From assembly GCA_040397785.1 (NCBI GenBank), contig JBBAVI010000011.1:22973-86972 (forward strand): a stretch of 64,000 nt of DNA. Reading direction: 5' to 3'. Each line of letters starts with the position of its first letter. Position 1 is the stretch's first letter. Under the pieces are notes generated by a model. It saw only the letters and a program-made list of their open reading frames with translations, was not told where the DNA came from and did not search any database. Made by a program: the position numbers and the translations under genes. This stretch comes from M3007 sp040397785 (GTDB lineage: Bacteria > Bacteroidota > Bacteroidia > Chitinophagales > Saprospiraceae). Positions 26,170 to 35,400 of the stretch are shown in pieces.

Positions 26170-26287
26170 CACCACTTTTCACACATACTAAATTTTTTGA
26201 GCCTTCTAAACGGATTTATAAGCGGAAAACGCTAAATTGCACACAAAACCAACAAAATTAATTTCAACAAAGCAGGAAAAACGCTGC

Positions 26288-29200
26288 ATGGCAATAAAAC
26301 TAATTAAGGTAGCAAAGGAATTCAACGTTGGCTTACACACCATCGTCGAGACACTACATGGAAAGGGCTTCCAAGTAGATGAGAAACCGACGACTGATAT
26401 CACCGACGAAATGTTGGCGGTACTTCAAAAAGAGTTCCAGAAAGACCTTGTTATCAAACAGGAAGCAGACAAACTCGCGCGGCCCGTGCTCAAAAAAGAG
26501 CCAGCCACTGCTGCAGCAGCTCCTGTATCCAATACGACTACAACTGGGCCGCCACCAGCGCGACCCTCCTTCCTCCCTCCAAGAGAAGAAGGACCTAAAC
26601 CTGCGCTTCCCAAAGTGGAGCAGGAAACGCCTGTACAGCCTGCTGCCCCTAAAAAAGAAGAGCAGGAACCAATACAGCGTGAACGCCAGGGCGGTTTGAA
26701 AATCGTGGGTAAAATTGATTTAGATGCGCACAAAACAGCACCTAAAACAGCAGAAAAGCCCGTTCCACCAACACCCGTTGTGGAGCCTGAACTTAAAAAA
26801 GCAGCACCTGTAGTGCCTGTACCACCAGTGGTCGAAACTGTAAAACCAGCGCCGCCACCTGTTAACGTACCCCGTACTGCTGATAAAACTCCGAACGTTG
26901 CTCCGACACCAAAACCGGAACCAACACCCGTAAAGTCGGAGCCACCACCGCGTAGAGAGCCACGGCAAGATTTCCTCAAAAAGGAAACACCGCCGCCGGT
27001 CGTAAAAAAAGCCGATCCTGCTCCTCCAGTGCAAAGGCCAAAACCACAGGACCGCGTTGTGCCTCCGGTTCAAAAAGAACCAACGCCGCCGCCCGCTACA
27101 ACAGAGCCACCAGTTGCAGAAGAAGCAAAAGGTGATGAATTGTACCGCGCGGATGCAACACCGTTGCGTGGTCTGAAAATTTTGGGCCGCATTAACCTGA
27201 ACCCACCACGCAAACCCGAACCACCGGCCGAACGCCCCAACCAGGGCGGACAAGGCGGACAGGGCGGCAACCGCAACCAACAAGGTGGCGGAAATCGCAA
27301 CCAGGGCGGACAAGGCGGCAACCGCAACCAACAAGGTGGCGGAAATCGCAACAACCCACAAAATGCAGGTCCAGGCGGCCAAAATCGCCCAGTAACCCCT
27401 GCTGGAGGTGGAACAGGAACTCCTGCTGCTGGTGGCGCAACAAATGCAAATAGCGATGACGCACGCCGCAAGCGCAAGCGCAAAAAAGTGCCACAACAAC
27501 CGGTAACTGCCGCAACGCTGCAGGCTACCATGACAGGCAACCAAGGCGATAAGAAAGGCAAAGGCCGTGTAGATGCTCCGAAAGAGGTTTCTCAAAAAGA
27601 AATTGAGGACCAAATCAAGCAAACTATGGCACGGCTCGGCGCAGGTGCCAGCCGCAAACGCCAAAAAATGCGCCGCGATAAACGCGATGTCATGCGCGAA
27701 CGTGCGGAACTTGCTGAACAAGCCCGCAGCGAAAGCGACAAAACACTACAAGTAACAGAGTTTATCTCGGTTTCCGACCTGGCTTCACTGCTGAGCGTAA
27801 AACCTGCCGATATTATCAAGTCTTGTATGACCCTCGGCATTTTCGTTTCCATCAACCAACGCCTCGATGCGGAAATCATCGAACTGGTTGCCAACGAAAA
27901 TGGCTATACCGTGCAGTTTATCAGTGCCGAAGAACAGGTGGAGGTTGAAGAAGAAGAAGTTGACGATCCTGCTGACCTGCGCCCACGCCAACCTATTGTT
28001 ACGGTAATGGGCCACGTCGATCACGGTAAAACCTCGCTGCTCGACTTTATCCGGAGCGCCGACGTAGCCAGTGGTGAGGCCGGTGGTATCACCCAACATA
28101 TTGGTGCTTATGAGGTGGCCATCGATAAAGATGACATAAATAAAAAGATCACCTTCCTGGATACACCGGGTCACGAAGCCTTTACGGCCATGCGTGCACG
28201 GGGTGCGAAAGTTACAGACATAGCCGTCATCATGATTGCGGCCGACGATAGTATCATGCCACAAACGCGAGAAGCAATTAGCCACGCGCAAGCGGCCGGT
28301 GTACCACTCGTATTTGCCATTAATAAAATTGATAAGGCGGGTGCCGACCCTGAACGCATCAAAAACGAACTGGCTCAAATGAACCTGCTCGTGGAAGAAT
28401 GGGGCGGTAAATACCAAAGCCAAGACATTTCGGCCAAAAAAGGTCTGAATATCGATAAATTACTCGAAAAAATCCTGCTCGAAGCCGAATTGCTCGAATT
28501 GAAAGCAAATCCAAAACGCCGGGCATCCGGTACTGTTTTGGAGGCATCGCTCGACAAAGGCCGGGGGTATGTGACAAAGATTTTGATTGATAATGGCTCG
28601 TTGCATAAAGGAGACCCGATTATTGCGGGTGAATTTGCCGGTAAGGTGAAGGCCATGTACAACGAACGCGGTAAGGAAGTAAAAGAAGCAGGCCCTGCAG
28701 CACCTGTATTGGTGTTGGGCTTGCCCGGCGCACCACAAGCGGGTGAAAAGATCAAAGTTACTTCGAGTGATAGCGAGGCAAAAGAAATTGCCAACAAACG
28801 CGCACAAATCATTCGCGAACAATCGAACCGTGCCAACAAACGGATCAGCTTGGAAGAGATTGGTCGTCGTTTGGCACTGGGCAACTTTAAAGAACTGAAA
28901 CTCATCGTTAAAGGTGACGTGGATGGTTCGGTAGAGGCCTTGAGCGATTCCTTGATCAAACTGTCGATCGAAAAAGTTGCGGTATCGGTTATCCACAAAG
29001 CCGTTGGTCAAATTGCCGACAGCGACGTGATGCTGGCTTCCGCTTCGGATGCAATCATTATCGGTTTCCAGGTGCGACCATCTATTACTGCCCGCAAACT
29101 GGCCGAGAAAGAAGGCGTGGAGATCAAATTGTACTCCATCATTTACGAAGCCATCGAAGAGGTCAAAGCGGCCATACTCGGTATGTTGGAGCCTACCAAA

Positions 29201-29518
29201 GAAGAAGAAATCATGGGCCAAGTGGAAATCCGCGAGGTGTACAAGATTTCGAAGGTGGGTACCGTGGCAGGTTGTATCGTACAAGAGGGCAAAATCAGCC
29301 GCAACCATTATGTGCGGATCATCCGCGATGGTATCGTGGTGTACCCAACCAATCCGAACCAACATGCAGAACTCGCTTCGCTGAAACGTTTCAAAGAAGA
29401 TGCGAAAGAGGTGAAAGCAGGCTTGGAATGTGGTTTGACCATCAAGAACTTCAACGACATTAAAGACGGCGATGTAGTCGAATCTTATGTGATCAATGAA
29501 GTGAAAGCGACAATTTAA
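26288..29518 (+). CDS. infB: Translation initiation factor IF-2
   Basis: GTPase that places initiator tRNA on the 30S subunit and promotes subunit joining. The 1076-residue protein starts MAIKLIKVAKEFNVGLHTI; an earlier in-frame ATG at 26237 adds 17 non-family residues. It has the N-terminal IF2N subdomain, a long Pro/Ala/Lys and Gly/Asn/Gln-rich linker (about residues 75-420), a second IF2N-like element, the G domain with G1 GHVDHGKT, DTPGHEAF and NKID, then domains II-IV. The linker includes a 60-nt tandem repeat (27239-27349). Last gene of the operon, followed by a strong terminator. Confidence 0.97.
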   Translation: MAIKLIKVAKEFNVGLHTIVETLHGKGFQVDEKPTTDITDEMLAVLQKEFQKDLVIKQEADKLARPVLKKEPATAAAAPVSNTTTTGPPPARPSFLPPREEGPKPALPKVEQETPVQPAAPKKEEQEPIQRERQGGLKIVGKIDLDAHKTAPKTAEKPVPPTPVVEPELKKAAPVVPVPPVVETVKPAPPPVNVPRTADKTPNVAPTPKPEPTPVKSEPPPRREPRQDFLKKETPPPVVKKADPAPPVQRPKPQDRVVPPVQKEPTPPPATTEPPVAEEAKGDELYRADATPLRGLKILGRINLNPPRKPEPPAERPNQGGQGGQGGNRNQQGGGNRNQGGQGGNRNQQGGGNRNNPQNAGPGGQNRPVTPAGGGTGTPAAGGATNANSDDARRKRKRKKVPQQPVTAATLQATMTGNQGDKKGKGRVDAPKEVSQKEIEDQIKQTMARLGAGASRKRQKMRRDKRDVMRERAELAEQARSESDKTLQVTEFISVSDLASLLSVKPADIIKSCMTLGIFVSINQRLDAEIIELVANENGYTVQFISAEEQVEVEEEEVDDPADLRPRQPIVTVMGHVDHGKTSLLDFIRSADVASGEAGGITQHIGAYEVAIDKDDINKKITFLDTPGHEAFTAMRARGAKVTDIAVIMIAADDSIMPQTREAISHAQAAGVPLVFAINKIDKAGADPERIKNELAQMNLLVEEWGGKYQSQDISAKKGLNIDKLLEKILLEAELLELKANPKRRASGTVLEASLDKGRGYVTKILIDNGSLHKGDPIIAGEFAGKVKAMYNERGKEVKEAGPAAPVLVLGLPGAPQAGEKIKVTSSDSEAKEIANKRAQIIREQSNRANKRISLEEIGRRLALGNFKELKLIVKGDVDGSVEALSDSLIKLSIEKVAVSVIHKAVGQIADSDVMLASASDAIIIGFQVRPSITARKLAEKEGVEIKLYSIIYEAIEEVKAAILGMLEPTKEEEIMGQVEIREVYKISKVGTVAGCIVQEGKISRNHYVRIIRDGIVVYPTNPNQHAELASLKRFKEDAKEVKAGLECGLTIKNFNDIKDGDVVESYVINEVKATI
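27239..27349 (+). repeat. In-frame tandem repeat in the IF-2 linker
   Basis: A 60-nt unit (27239-27298) is repeated at 27299-27349 minus one 9-nt block, coding Gly/Asn/Gln-rich peptide (NQGGQGGNRNQQGGGNR type). In frame, so length varies without breaking the protein. Confidence 0.8.
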
Positions 29519-29541
29519 GTGTTAGTTCAGAATATTTTACC

Positions 29542-29578
29542 AAAAAATGCCTTCGTTCGAAACGAGGGCATTTTTTTT
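29542..29578 (+). terminator. Intrinsic terminator after infB
   Basis: A 16-bp stem (29542-29557 with 29561-29576, one G-U pair) with a 3-nt loop ends in a run of eight T. Confidence 0.9.
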
Positions 29579-29603
29579 GCATAGAAAAGAAAAACACAAC
29601 TTC

Positions 29604-30482
29604 ATGAAAGGAATCATTTTGGCGGGCGGTTTAGGTACCCGACTTTATCCGCTCACGCTGGCTGTCAGCAAACAGCTTATGCCTGTTTACGACAAGCCTA
29701 TGATCTATTACCCGCTTTCAACCTTGATGCTGGCGGGCATTCGCGACATCCTGATTATTTCTACGCCTTACGACCTGCCCAAGTTTGAACAACTGTTCGG
29801 CGACGGAAAGGAGCTGGGCATGAATTTTTCTTATGTTGCACAGCCAGAGCCCAATGGTCTGGCACAGGCCTTTGTACTCGGAGCGCCTTTTATCGGAAAG
29901 GACAACGCATCGTTGATTCTGGGTGATAATATTTTTTATGGCGCCGGATTGGGTGAAAAGGTGCGCTCCTGCAACACGCCAGAAGGGGGGATCATTTTCG
30001 CTTACCAAGTAGCCGATCCTGAACGTTATGGGGTGGTGGAGTTTGATAAAGAAAACCGCGCTTTGAGTATTGAGGAAAAGCCGAGTCATCCCAAAAGCAA
30101 CTTTGCGGTGCCTGGCTTGTATTTTTATGATAACAGTGTGGTGGAGGTAGCAAAAAACCTGAAACCATCGGCCAGGGGCGAATATGAAATTACCGATGTA
30201 AACCGCTATTACCTCGAACAAGGTAAGTTGCAAGTGCGCGCAATGGGCCGCGGCTATGCCTGGTTGGATACAGGTACCCATGAATCTTTGATGCAAGCAG
30301 GGCATTTTGTACAAGCAATTGAGGATCGTCAAGGCCTCAAAATTGGTTGTATTGAAGAGATTGCGTGGGAAATGGGATTTATCGACGATGAAGGTCTGGA
30401 GGCGCTGGGCAACAAATTTATCAAAAGCGGCTACGGTGAATACCTGTTAAATTTGTTAAAATTTCGTTATGGCGGAAAATAA
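29604..30482 (+). CDS. rfbA: Glucose-1-phosphate thymidylyltransferase
   Basis: Makes dTDP-glucose from glucose-1-phosphate and dTTP, first step to dTDP-L-rhamnose and related sugars of surface polysaccharides. The 292-residue product starts MKGIILAGGLGTRLYPLT with the nucleotide-binding GGxGTRLxPLT signature, followed by PVYDKPMIYYPLSTLMLAG and LILGDNIFYG, and YAWLDTGTHESLMQA near the C terminus: the RmlA pattern. An earlier in-frame start at 29547 overlaps the infB terminator and is not used. No rfbB/C/D genes follow. Confidence 0.94.
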   Translation: MKGIILAGGLGTRLYPLTLAVSKQLMPVYDKPMIYYPLSTLMLAGIRDILIISTPYDLPKFEQLFGDGKELGMNFSYVAQPEPNGLAQAFVLGAPFIGKDNASLILGDNIFYGAGLGEKVRSCNTPEGGIIFAYQVADPERYGVVEFDKENRALSIEEKPSHPKSNFAVPGLYFYDNSVVEVAKNLKPSARGEYEITDVNRYYLEQGKLQVRAMGRGYAWLDTGTHESLMQAGHFVQAIEDRQGLKIGCIEEIAWEMGFIDDEGLEALGNKFIKSGYGEYLLNLLKFRYGGK

Positions 30483-30562
30483 TGTGGCCTGAAAAGCAAC
30501 CCTTTAGGTAATTGGGCTGACTTTCTTTGCGTTCGTGAAATGAAATTGATGTAAAAAAGGCT

Positions 30563-30628
30563 TACCTTTAGAGCATGTTTAAATCTTGAAAATTATGATG
30601 TTTTAAAATTTAAACATGCTTTTTAGGT
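30563..30628 (+). terminator. Large stem-loop after rfbA
   Basis: AGCATGTTTAAAT (30572-30584) pairs perfectly with 30608-30620 around a 23-nt loop, and TACCT/AGGTA extends it outside a small internal loop. The tail TTTTAGG makes it a probable terminator. Confidence 0.55.
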
Positions 30629-30668
30629 AATTCAACCTATTTTAGTATTTCTTCGGAATGTAAACTTA

Positions 30669-31445
30669 ATGCCGCAAAAAATTATGCAGCGTCCAACTAC
30701 CCTTCACAAGCCTGGTTCTAATCCTGCGCAGCGCGCCTTGATGAGCGATGCTACCTTGCGTAAGGAATTGCGTCGCGTGCGCGCTACCCGACGGTCTGCA
30801 CCCCGCGAAAATTCCAAGGGTCTTCATCTTTGGTTGATTGGTATTTGTCTGTTCGCATTGAGCGGATTATTCTATCGTTTTTGGCCGCATCAAGACCTGC
30901 CTGTCATGGCGGTTGTTGAAAAAGAACAAGCGCCGGTAGACCGTGCAAATTTTGCCGCAGCTGCCGCGCCACGCTTGGCCCCACCCAGCAATACGACCAG
31001 TCCCACGTTGACAGTGCAGGCCAAGCCTAAAGTAGTAGAAATTACACCTTGCCCAACAGAAGAACCCCTTCCGATGGCTTATGAGCCCAATATTTACCTG
31101 GAGCAGTTGGCTGGTAATATGAATTGCAGCTCAGGTGTTATCCAAACGGTTTCACCCGCACCCGACACTTTTTACGCAGTACGCAATTGTGTAGTTCAAA
31201 TTCCATTCGAAGGAACGGTTTGCGGCGCACAGGAATCGCTCAACTTGTCGGTATATTCTAACCAGCCGGAGCATTATAAACAAGATCGCCCCATTTTTGA
31301 GGAGCCCTTGTTGCTTGAAAAAACGGGTAAAAATCAGCGGTATGCCTTGAAGGCCATACTCAACTTGCCGCCTGGATTGTATTATTTTGTGATCGAAAAT
31401 AAGGCGGAAAAAACGGTCGCAGTTGGCAAATTTAAAGTGGGCTAA
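30669..31445 (+). CDS. Single-pass membrane protein of unknown function
   Basis: Not recognised. A 258-residue protein with a basic cytoplasmic N terminus of about 50 residues (ELRRVRATRRSAPREN), one membrane helix (about residues 51-70, HLWLIGICLFALSGLFYRFW), a Pro/Ala/Thr-rich linker and a C-terminal extracytoplasmic beta-rich domain with four Cys residues (CPTEE, MNCSS, RNCVV, TVCGA). The Cys residues could form two disulfides. Alone between rfbA and a hairpin that overlaps its stop codon. The start could be M1 or M6. Confidence 0.65.
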   Translation: MPQKIMQRPTTLHKPGSNPAQRALMSDATLRKELRRVRATRRSAPRENSKGLHLWLIGICLFALSGLFYRFWPHQDLPVMAVVEKEQAPVDRANFAAAAAPRLAPPSNTTSPTLTVQAKPKVVEITPCPTEEPLPMAYEPNIYLEQLAGNMNCSSGVIQTVSPAPDTFYAVRNCVVQIPFEGTVCGAQESLNLSVYSNQPEHYKQDRPIFEEPLLLEKTGKNQRYALKAILNLPPGLYYFVIENKAEKTVAVGKFKVG

Positions 31446-31470
31446 TCCCCTACTTTGGGTTTAGCCCACT
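31436..31470 (+). terminator. Hairpin across the stop codon of 30669-31445
   Basis: AGTGGGCTAATCCC pairs with GGGTTTAGCCCACT (13 of 14) around CTACTTT. The stop codon lies in the left arm. The tail TTGAGCC is not a T-run, so it may be mainly an mRNA 3' stabiliser. Confidence 0.5.
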
Positions 31471-31472
31471 TT

Positions 31473-31635
31473 GAGCCTGTAAAAATTTATATTTTTCGAT
31501 AATATGACAGTCTTTTTTTGTCATACGTCGTTCCTTTTTTTCGCCGTAATTAGTCCCATTACGTCTGCAAAAAGCGCCTAGTCTGACTAAAAAATCCTTG
31601 TCATATTAATCGAAAATACAATTTTTTACAGGCTC
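31473..31635. mobile_element. MITE-like 163-nt element with 38-nt imperfect terminal inverted repeats
   Basis: 31473-31510 and 31598-31635 are near-identical inverted copies (both begin GAGCCTGTAAAAA from the outside and end ATATGACA inside), differing by a few substitutions and two 1-nt indels. The 87-nt centre codes nothing. It sits between convergent genes. No clear target duplication is visible, so a long bidirectional hairpin is the alternative. Confidence 0.45.
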
Positions 31636-31646
31636 TTAAAATGGTT

Positions 31647-33302
31647 TTATTTCTTCAAAATATCGGTAATCACTTTTCCGGTCGAACCATTGGGCTCCAT
31701 AATACGCAGAATGGCCGCAAGGGTGGGCGCAATATCAGTGATGTTTACCGGATCAAAGTTTTCTCCAGGTTTTACTTTCCAGCCATACCACAACAACGGT
31801 ACATGTGTATCATAGGCATACGATGATCCGTGGGTAGTGCCGCCCAATTTGAATAATTGATCATCGGCATGCCACGCGGGGTCTAATTGGTAAATAATAT
31901 CGCCCGAACGGCGCGGATGAATTCCCTGCCGGATTTCACTTGCAAACGGATAATCGGTTGGCAGCATCATCACTGCTTCACGGGTATATGCGTCATAAAC
32001 ACCCGGTTGGTGCCGCATAAAATCGATAATAACCTGCGCAATTTCATTCGGATCTTGATCAAGGTCGGCCACCGCATTCCAGTTGAGGTAAATTTGCTGG
32101 TTTACAATTTCAATAATATAATCGCCATTGATGCCCAGCGCAAATCCGATGGATTGCTCTAGTTTTTCCTCCAATTTGCTTTCTTCAAAAACACCAGCCG
32201 GAATTTGAAGATCGCGCAGGTGGGCGGGTGTCTCCGCACCGCCGTGGTCGGCTGTAAGGAATACCAACACGTTGTTTTTGCCAAATTTTTTGTCTAAATA
32301 TTCCAAAAAGTTGGAAATGTCCCGATCCAGGCGCAAAAACAAGTCTTCCGTTTCTTCTCCATGCACGCCAAACTGGTGCGCGCAATAATCAGAACTGGAA
32401 AAACTCAGACATAAAAAATCGGGTACCTCATCCATGCCCATTTCATTGTTATCGATGGCGGCCTGTGCAAATTCGAGGGTAAGGGTATTTCCAAAGGGGG
32501 TAAAACGCAAAACACCGTACCCTTCCGACCTTTTGATCGTCGAGAAATCATGTGGAAATCCACTTTTGATGCTTTTGGAATAAGTAGCATCATCGTAACG
32601 GTCCCAGTTTTCAAAACTTTCGGTATAAGGCGTTGTGAGGAGTTTGTTCCAGGTTTGCTTCATGTACGATTCGGGCAAACGGCGGTCATTAAAATCTTGC
32701 ACCCATTTTGGCAGGGAGGTATCCTTGGGCTGATAATAGGAAGACGTAATGAAGCAGCCCGAGGCATCATCAAACCAGAAAGCACCATTGGGAATATGGC
32801 CTGCTGGCAAAATACTCGCCCGATCCTTCAGGCAAACGCCGATGACTTTCGATTGGAAATTGTTGGAAAGCCGCAGCTCATCCGTAATGGTGGTAGACAA
32901 CAAAACGCGGGGCGAATGTTGACCCACCGATTTTTTTACACTGCGCGGTACCGATAGTACGGTGGTATCGGTGGTGACATACCGGTGTTTTCCCCATTCC
33001 GGATCGTACCAATCGTTGGCTATAATGCCGGAAACTGCCGGTACTGCACCAGCGTAAATGGCTGCATGGCCTGGCGCGGTGTAGGTAGGAACGAAATTGT
33101 AGTGGGTGTTTTCGCAGGAAAATCCTTCGCGTAACAAGCGGTTAAAACCACCTGAACCTAATTTTGATTGATAGCGGTACAAGTAATCATAACGCATTTG
33201 ATCAACAACAATGCCCACAATTAGCTTTGGCTTAACAGGAGCATTTTGAGCAAAAGCAGTAAAAAAACTGATCGAAAATAATAAAACAAGCGTTTTGCGC
33301 AT
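31647..33302 (-). CDS. PafA-like alkaline phosphatase
   Basis: Exported phosphomonoesterase of the alkaline phosphatase superfamily, close to Flavobacterium PafA, which supplies phosphate from organic phosphates. The 551-residue protein has a signal peptide (ending AFA-Q), the first metal Asp in VVDQMRYDYLYRY (D34), the nucleophile Thr in YTAPGH (T75), and TADHGGAET carrying metal-binding Asp/His. PafA is calcium-activated and not repressed by phosphate in its studied host; this was not tested here. Divergent from 33505 with back-to-back promoters. Confidence 0.88.
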   Translation of the reverse strand: MRKTLVLLFSISFFTAFAQNAPVKPKLIVGIVVDQMRYDYLYRYQSKLGSGGFNRLLREGFSCENTHYNFVPTYTAPGHAAIYAGAVPAVSGIIANDWYDPEWGKHRYVTTDTTVLSVPRSVKKSVGQHSPRVLLSTTITDELRLSNNFQSKVIGVCLKDRASILPAGHIPNGAFWFDDASGCFITSSYYQPKDTSLPKWVQDFNDRRLPESYMKQTWNKLLTTPYTESFENWDRYDDATYSKSIKSGFPHDFSTIKRSEGYGVLRFTPFGNTLTLEFAQAAIDNNEMGMDEVPDFLCLSFSSSDYCAHQFGVHGEETEDLFLRLDRDISNFLEYLDKKFGKNNVLVFLTADHGGAETPAHLRDLQIPAGVFEESKLEEKLEQSIGFALGINGDYIIEIVNQQIYLNWNAVADLDQDPNEIAQVIIDFMRHQPGVYDAYTREAVMMLPTDYPFASEIRQGIHPRRSGDIIYQLDPAWHADDQLFKLGGTTHGSSYAYDTHVPLLWYGWKVKPGENFDPVNITDIAPTLAAILRIMEPNGSTGKVITDILKK

Positions 33303-33330
33303 TTTTTACACGGTTTGGTGAATCAGATCC

Positions 33331-33338
33331 CAAAGGTA
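33331..33338 (-). promoter_or_regulatory. Promoter -7 box of the phosphatase gene
   Basis: TACCTTTG on the minus strand, 28 nt upstream of the ATG at 33302. Confidence 0.6.
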
Positions 33339-33358
33339 GAGAAAACGCAGTTTCCTGC

Positions 33359-33366
33359 TAACTTTG
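33359..33366 (+). promoter_or_regulatory. Promoter -7 box of the 33505 gene
   Basis: TAACTTTG on the plus strand; start near 33373, giving a 132-nt leader that can fold (see 33385-33456). Confidence 0.55.
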
Positions 33367-33384
33367 TGGCGGAATCAAACCGTT

Positions 33385-33456
33385 AAACACGAACTACCCA
33401 AGCGCCGCCTTTTTACATTAGAAGGCCGCTTTGGACGCACCTGGTAGTTTGTGCTT
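33385..33456 (+). promoter_or_regulatory. Structured 5' leader (bulged stem-loop)
   Basis: AAACACGAACTACC (33385-33398) pairs with GGTAGTTTGTGCTT (33443-33456) at 12 of 14 positions. An inner arm pair (33397-33410 with 33422-33434) continues the stem. It does not match a riboswitch I recognise. Confidence 0.4.
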
Positions 33457-33504
33457 GGTTGTTTAAAAATAAACACCATTATTCACCTTATTACGAATTG
33501 TTTT

Positions 33505-34902
33505 ATGTCTCGTCCTGTACTTGAAACCGAACAGAAAGCGCTGGAAATTAATTTAGATGAACCAATTTATGGCGCTTTTGCCGAAATAGGTGCTGGACAA
33601 GAAGTTGCACGCCATTTTTTTCAAGTAGGTGCGGCAGCGGGTACGATCGCCAAATCGATGAGTGCTTACGATAAAATCGTTTCGGATGATATTTATGGCC
33701 CTGAACTGTTGGGGAAAGGCCGATATGTGTGCGAATCGCGCTTGTACAAGATGCTCGATCACGAATATGGGCTGATGGAAACCCGATTGCGTACGCGCCA
33801 GCCCGATCGTACGTTTTTTGCCTTTGCCGATACGGTTGCTGCGATCAATTACACCAAAACCATCAAGGGGGATGGCTGGTTGGGACTTCGTTTTCAATTA
33901 AAACCAGATACGGCGCCAAACGATTTAATCCTGCATGTTCGTATGCTCGATCAGGATAATCGGCTGCAGCAGCAAGCAGTTGGTATTTTGGGTGTAAACA
34001 TGATTTATGGTTGTTACCGCCACCACCTTGATCCCGAAACCTTGATAAAATCGCTGATGGACAACCTGCGTGGCCGGGTCATGATTGATATGGTTCGAAT
34101 TGTTGGTCCCGATTTTCAGTGGGTGGATAACCGTTTGATTTGTTTGTGGATGGTTAAAAATGAACTGAGCAATGTGGCCATTTTTGGTCCGGATGGCAAC
34201 AGTATGCATGCGGGCGAATTTTTATACAAAAAATCCATTCTCATTGCACGGGGGAGTTATAGGCCACCAACTTTGGTGCAGGAAGATATGATTCGGCATT
34301 CCTTTGAGCAGTTTCGGTCCGAACCGGACGAAGATCCTGAAAACACCCATTTTTTAACAGAAATTACCTTGGATAACCTGATGTCCGATGGCAATTTGGA
34401 CGAGCGTGATTTTATGGATCGTGCCCAATTGTTGTGCGGCTTGCATCAAACGGTGATTGTTTCAAATTGTGTGCAGCATAAAAAACTGATCAGTTATTTT
34501 TCCGATTATAAAGTGAAGCGTATCGGGTTGGCTTTGGGCGTACGCAAACTAAAAAGCATCATTACCGAAACCTGGCAATCGAATACCGGCCACATCCTGG
34601 GGGCGTTTGGCGAACTTTTCATTCAAAATGTGCGTTTTTATATTTATCCGGCACGCGATGAAGCCACTGGGAATTTGATTACCAGTCGAAACATTGAAAT
34701 ACCTGCTGAAATTCGATTTTTGTACGAACATCTGCTCGAAAATCGGAACATTGTTGATATTTCGACCTTCAATCCAGACATTCTTTTGATTTACCACAAA
34801 GCCGTGTTGGATATGATACAGCAGGGTGTTGCTGGCTGGGAGCAATTTGTGCCTGCTCCGGTGGCGCGTTTGATCAAAGCAAAACGTTTATTCATTCGAT
34901 AA
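33505..34902 (+). CDS. Conserved protein of unknown function (EIGAGQEVARHFF family)
   Basis: A 465-residue cytoplasmic protein without signal peptide. Its N-terminal block (EPIYGAFAEIGAGQEVARHFFQ followed by a GAAAGTIAKSMSAYDK segment) and a later FFAFADTVAA segment mark a widely conserved bacterial family. From memory, database names for it include TonB-dependent receptor and nicotinate-nucleotide adenylyltransferase; neither fits, since there is no beta-barrel, TonB plug or HxGH motif. The start at 33505 gives MSRPVLETEQKALEINLDE. It precedes yqeY and lptB on the same strand and has a long leader. Function not known to me. Confidence 0.72.
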   Translation: MSRPVLETEQKALEINLDEPIYGAFAEIGAGQEVARHFFQVGAAAGTIAKSMSAYDKIVSDDIYGPELLGKGRYVCESRLYKMLDHEYGLMETRLRTRQPDRTFFAFADTVAAINYTKTIKGDGWLGLRFQLKPDTAPNDLILHVRMLDQDNRLQQQAVGILGVNMIYGCYRHHLDPETLIKSLMDNLRGRVMIDMVRIVGPDFQWVDNRLICLWMVKNELSNVAIFGPDGNSMHAGEFLYKKSILIARGSYRPPTLVQEDMIRHSFEQFRSEPDEDPENTHFLTEITLDNLMSDGNLDERDFMDRAQLLCGLHQTVIVSNCVQHKKLISYFSDYKVKRIGLALGVRKLKSIITETWQSNTGHILGAFGELFIQNVRFYIYPARDEATGNLITSRNIEIPAEIRFLYEHLLENRNIVDISTFNPDILLIYHKAVLDMIQQGVAGWEQFVPAPVARLIKAKRLFIR

Positions 34903-34938
34903 GCGTACATTTATACATTCATTCAATTCAAGGAGCGC

Positions 34939-35385
34939 ATGAGCTTAGAAGCAAAAATTAATGAGGATTTGAAAACGGCGATGAAAGCCAAAGACGAGGT
35001 CGCTTTGCGGGGTATCCGTGCCATAAAAAGTGCCATTATCTTGGTTAAAACAGATGGCTCGGGACAAGAAGTAGACGAAGCCCGGGAGGTTCAGATTTTG
35101 CAAAAATTGGTCAAGAGCAGACAGGAATCCTTAGAGATTTACTTGAAAAATGACCGGGAAGCCTTAGCCGTCATTGAGCAGGAAGAAATTGACGTGATTA
35201 AAAAATATTTGCCTGCGATGTTGGTAGGTGCTGAATTAGAGGCAATTATCCAAAAAATTGTAGATGAAGCAGGTGCTACTTCTGCCAAAGATATGGGCAA
35301 AGTAATGGGTGCGGCCAATAAAGCCCTGGCTGGTAAAGCCGAAGGGCGCGCTATTTCTGAAATTGTGAAACGTTTGCTGTCTTAA
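34939..35385 (+). CDS. yqeY: GatB/YqeY-domain protein
   Basis: A 148-residue protein with the YqeY fold, related to the tail domain of the amidotransferase subunit GatB. Seen features: MSLEAKINEDLKTAMKAKDEVALRGIRAIKSAI and the C-terminal TSAKDMGKVMGAANKALAGKAEGR loop, typical of the family. It may bind tRNA, but its role is not established. It lies 36 nt after the preceding gene and 15 nt before lptB, and is likely co-transcribed. Confidence 0.9.
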   Translation: MSLEAKINEDLKTAMKAKDEVALRGIRAIKSAIILVKTDGSGQEVDEAREVQILQKLVKSRQESLEIYLKNDREALAVIEQEEIDVIKKYLPAMLVGAELEAIIQKIVDEAGATSAKDMGKVMGAANKALAGKAEGRAISEIVKRLLS

Positions 35386-35400
35386 TTGACCAACCTGAAT

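Noticed and set aside
26720..27721. Long Cys/Trp-rich frame antisense to infB
   Set aside because: Mirror of the Pro/Gly-rich repeat linker of IF-2; composition is an artefact.
28460..29365. Frame antisense to the IF-2 C-terminal half
   Set aside because: No start signal or family match; overlaps conserved IF-2 domains.
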